64,000 bases of DNA from positions 2,048,856-2,112,855 of the forward strand of contig MNCI01027262.1 in assembly GCA_015680685.1 (NCBI GenBank), written 5' to 3'. Below the pieces are notes generated by a model. It made no database searches. It saw only the letters and a program-made list of their open reading frames with translations, and had not been told where the DNA came from. This stretch comes from Gnetum montanum (lineage: Eukaryota > Streptophyta > Gnetopsida > Gnetales > Gnetaceae). How positions within the stretch are numbered: the stretch's first letter is position 1; the number at the start of each line of letters is the position of its first letter. A program made the translations under genes and the position numbers. This document shows, piece after piece, positions 61,584-64,000 of this stretch.

Positions 61584-61666
61584 AATATTGCATCAACATC
61601 ATTTACAACATCATTCGCATCTGCACTATCGCGTACGTGATATCACATCCCAAAAATATATATATA
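61584..61666 (+). promoter_or_regulatory. Internal promoter of F
   Basis: Clear boxes at 61625 (ACTATC) and 61639 (GATATC), with decayed AATATT/AACATC boxes at 61584, 61595 and 61607. TATATATATA starts at 61657, 18 bp after the start of the last box, as in E. The aORF ATG follows about 500 bp later. Confidence 0.5.
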
Positions 61667-62130
61667 CGTGACCCCCCACACAAATCAACATCATTTACAA
61701 CTGTTAACACATGGGAATTTTTTCAAATTTCTCTCTACAACTCACGATTGCACATCCCTTGCTTTCATATCCATAACTCACTCGCTGGTACTCCAATTTT
61801 TATTCCGTTTGAACCTACTTGAACCCGAAGTGTTCAGCTTAGTCGTGGGGGAGGGGCACATGCCAAATAGCACATAAATTTTTTGAACTTTTTCATCACC
61901 TGAAGGACGTTATTAAGGGTAATTAGTTATAAAATTAAGGATAAATGCGCCAAAAACAATTTCATCTCCTTAGTTATACTGGGAAACTAGATTTGGAAAC
62001 CACCTAAGCAAAGAAGATTTAATATTATAATCTTTCGAGGACATTTTCTCCTAATAAGTAATGTCACCCAGAGATAAAGGAAATTATTTAAGGTAAGCAG
62101 TAAGGTATAACGTAACGTTGGTAACAACCT

Positions 62131-62159
62131 TACTAACAATTGGTCTCGTGTGATTGCAG
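62131..62159 (+). promoter_or_regulatory. Branch-point and AG acceptor next to the aORF start (F)
   Basis: TACTAAC (62131-62137) lies 23 nt (branch A to G) before GATTGCAG, which abuts the ATG at 62160. This is a textbook 3' splice-site layout. Confidence 0.5.
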
Positions 62160-62923
62160 ATGGCCCTGAAACATGGACAACAGGAAGGTCCTACTCAAGG
62201 TGTGATCAAGTGACCTAGGAGAGGTGAAGGAAAAGTTCCTATTTAACAACATGTAGAGTAGGAGGAATAATCATTTAGTATCCACCAAAAAGATCCTACC
62301 ACTATACAATGAAGGCAGGTGAAAGGAGGAGCTGTTGTAGTGTCTGAACATGGACAACATCTCACATTGCCCCAGGATTATGTTCAAGTCATCCATGAAA
62401 GGTCCATATTAACTACAGTGATCATGGAATTAAACTTTGGACCTTTCACAAAATTTGCTCTGGAGGCTGTTAGGGATTACCTCAAAGGATCCCCATTGTG
62501 GCCTACCCTCTCTGAAAGGGATTAAACTTAGGGGAAACGTACCAATTTTGGCACAACAAAGAAGAAGGCACCATGGTTAACATTTGTGGTGTGACTGTTG
62601 ATTTCTTTGTTCAAGCCATTTTTGAAGTATTAAATCTTTCGAATACAAGGCCAAAGGTTACTCAAAACTAGCTAGATACTTTTAGAATCAAGTAACCTAA
62701 TAAATTATTGATAGAAAATAAAAGGGTGGTAGAAGAAAAAGAGAAGGCTGACTAGGATGCCTCTATGGCACAAGTGCAAACTTACATGCATGCCAACGCA
62801 CTCAAGGCCTTACAAGAGGAGAAACTCTAGGCCATACTTCAACGCCATCAAATCCTAAGACTTGGAGCACAAGACAAGGGGAAGACACCCATGGAAGAGC
62901 CACCACCACCAGGAACTACATGA
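62160..62923 (+). pseudogene. aORF of element F, shortened
   Basis: Starts MALKHGQQEGPTQG and ends with PPPPGTT-stop (62921-62923). The open piece 62319-62525 reads LPQDYVQVIHERSI and MELNFGPFTKFALEAVRDYL, matching E at 55.5-55.65 kb. At 764 nt it is about 2 kb shorter than in E: most of the central part is deleted, and the ends are out of frame with each other. Confidence 0.7.
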
Positions 62924-63045
62924 GTTCCACCCAATCTTGTAGTTATAGGATTTTCTTTTGCGTTCTTTGTGTTGTGTCTCAATTTTGTTCTGATTTCATA
63001 CTACGGCATGAATCCATTTTAGTCAATCAATAATCCCATACCTAT

Positions 63046-64000
63046 TGATGAGTGGCGAGGTACCCCTACACTCAACCATATGAATACGAGCATTTCACAT
63101 GCAATCCAGTCGAACTCCAAGGACTAAGTGCTTACGCACCTTAATAGAACACTTAAGGTTAATCAATCGCTATCTTCCCAAACTTACTTGTATTTTCATG
63201 GTTGTATGGTTAAGTAAGCTTGAGGTATATGATTTTTATATCTTTTATCTTTTTAATGTCTTATGCTAATAGGGAAAGGTAAGGAGAACAAAGTGACTAA
63301 CTTTCATTAACTAATTACTAACTAAGTTCTAATCATTCCTAACACCAGTATCTGTTCCCTCTTGCCGCACACATCTTGAACTAGTGCAACGTTGCTAGGA
63401 TTACCAAATGCTAATCGTTACTAGGTTACCAAGCGCTACACACATGCTCAAAGTGGTCGTACTGAGTGAACTTAACTAGGAGAGTCAAGGATTGAGAGAG
63501 ATTAATTAACTAGGAAAGCATTTAAACATTCAACAATAATTAATTACTATTTAGCTTAATCCACATGTTGTAAGGTTTATCATAAAGTTCATCTTTATTA
63601 CCGTACACAAATGTGTGCTCAAGTACAAATTGCTCGAATAAAGATCCATTCACTTTAAGACTCCTACTGTGGGCACATGAAAATTATTCTAACTCTGGAA
63701 TGGTAAAACTGCAAGAGTTTAGCTATGGATCTAAGTCTAACTTTTTTGAATAAATAAAACCACCTCTTATTTATAGAAATTGAGGTAGGCTACGATATCA
63801 CGTACGCGATATCACGTACATGATATCGCAGCTCATCATACCCCCATAACTAAATGAAAGCTCATCCTCGAGTTCCTTACAAAATATTGGGAAGGTATGG
63901 GATTATTGATTTAAATGACACTAATGGTGAATGGGGTGACATGTGAACGGATCATCATTACAATACATGGCAATATTAGTGTTCATAACTAGAAGAGTGA
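63046..64000 (-). mobile_element. Element G: 3' end of a minus-strand LTR element
   Basis: The 3' LTR (63046-63838) is followed by a reversed polypurine tract (TACCCCCATAACT) and about 160 bp of internal sequence running off the window. CCTAT (63041-63045) would be its left target duplication. LTR boxes are at 63794, 63808 and 63822 (steps 14, 14). The minus-strand TATAAATA is at 63775-63768, 24 bp from the start of the proximal box. By sequence the LTR is closest to that of D. Confidence 0.8.

Larger units (their letters stand above)
57501..63045 (+). mobile_element. Element F: gag/aORF element, 3' end cut by G
   Basis: Plus-strand order: LTR, primer site, gag, assembly gap, conserved spacer with hairpin, internal promoter and aORF. 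No RT or integrase is visible; up to 334 undetermined bases could hide little of it. Its 3' end is interrupted at 63045 by element G, some 100 bp short of where the polypurine tract would be. Confidence 0.8.

Overview
This 64 kb window looks like nuclear DNA of a large, repeat-rich plant genome. I favour a gymnosperm (conifer) because it has one intronless dirigent gene, very sparse coding, AT-rich sequence and old, heavily decayed LTR retrotransposons. That assignment is inference; nothing in the sequence names a species. No bacterial-type features, tRNA or rRNA genes were found.

Backbone: a tandem segmental duplication. Copy 1 runs from before position 1 to about 24.06 kb; copy 2 runs from about 25.9 kb to 51,997. 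Each copy holds, in order, a truncated reverse-strand Ty3/gypsy remnant (C1, C2), a dirigent locus, and a shared right flank. Copy 1 has the one apparently intact gene (DIR1, 6591-7139). Copy 2 has two broken copies (2a truncated, 2b with a nonsense codon, a frameshift and a lost stop) created by a further 623-bp tandem duplication. Copy 2 lacks sequence matching about 7.5-12.87 kb of copy 1.

Three later LTR-retrotransposon insertions are cleanly dated by the duplication. Each is flanked by a 5-bp target duplication, and the other copy keeps the empty site: A (12977-22857, TSD CTATT), D (29894-39747, TSD GTTAT, nested in C2) and B (44713-51298, minus strand, TSD ACAAT). To the right lie E (minus, from 51998), F (plus, from 57501, with a 334-base assembly gap) and G (minus, from 63046, running off the window).

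All elements look like one non-chromovirus (Athila/Tat-like) group. They share a tRNA-Asp-type primer site, TGATGA...TCATCA LTR ends and a common LTR promoter. A and D carry gag-PR-RT-RNaseH-IN (decayed) and no extra ORF. B, C1, C2, E and F carry gag, with protease remains in C1 and C2, and no recognisable RT or integrase. Instead they have a conserved non-coding spacer and an additional ORF (aORF) before the 3' LTR.

Most interesting signal: the LTR promoters contain an array of GATATC-like palindromes on a strict 14-bp (or 7-bp) register, with the last box 24 bp from the TATA box in 8 of 9 LTRs. The same array with its own TATA recurs inside the aORF-bearing elements, 500-580 bp upstream of the aORF. 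That module also carries a hairpin with compensatory changes, a conserved spacer block, and a branch-point/AG acceptor abutting the aORF ATG. This suggests a second transcription and splicing unit inside the element, under the same regulator as the LTR.
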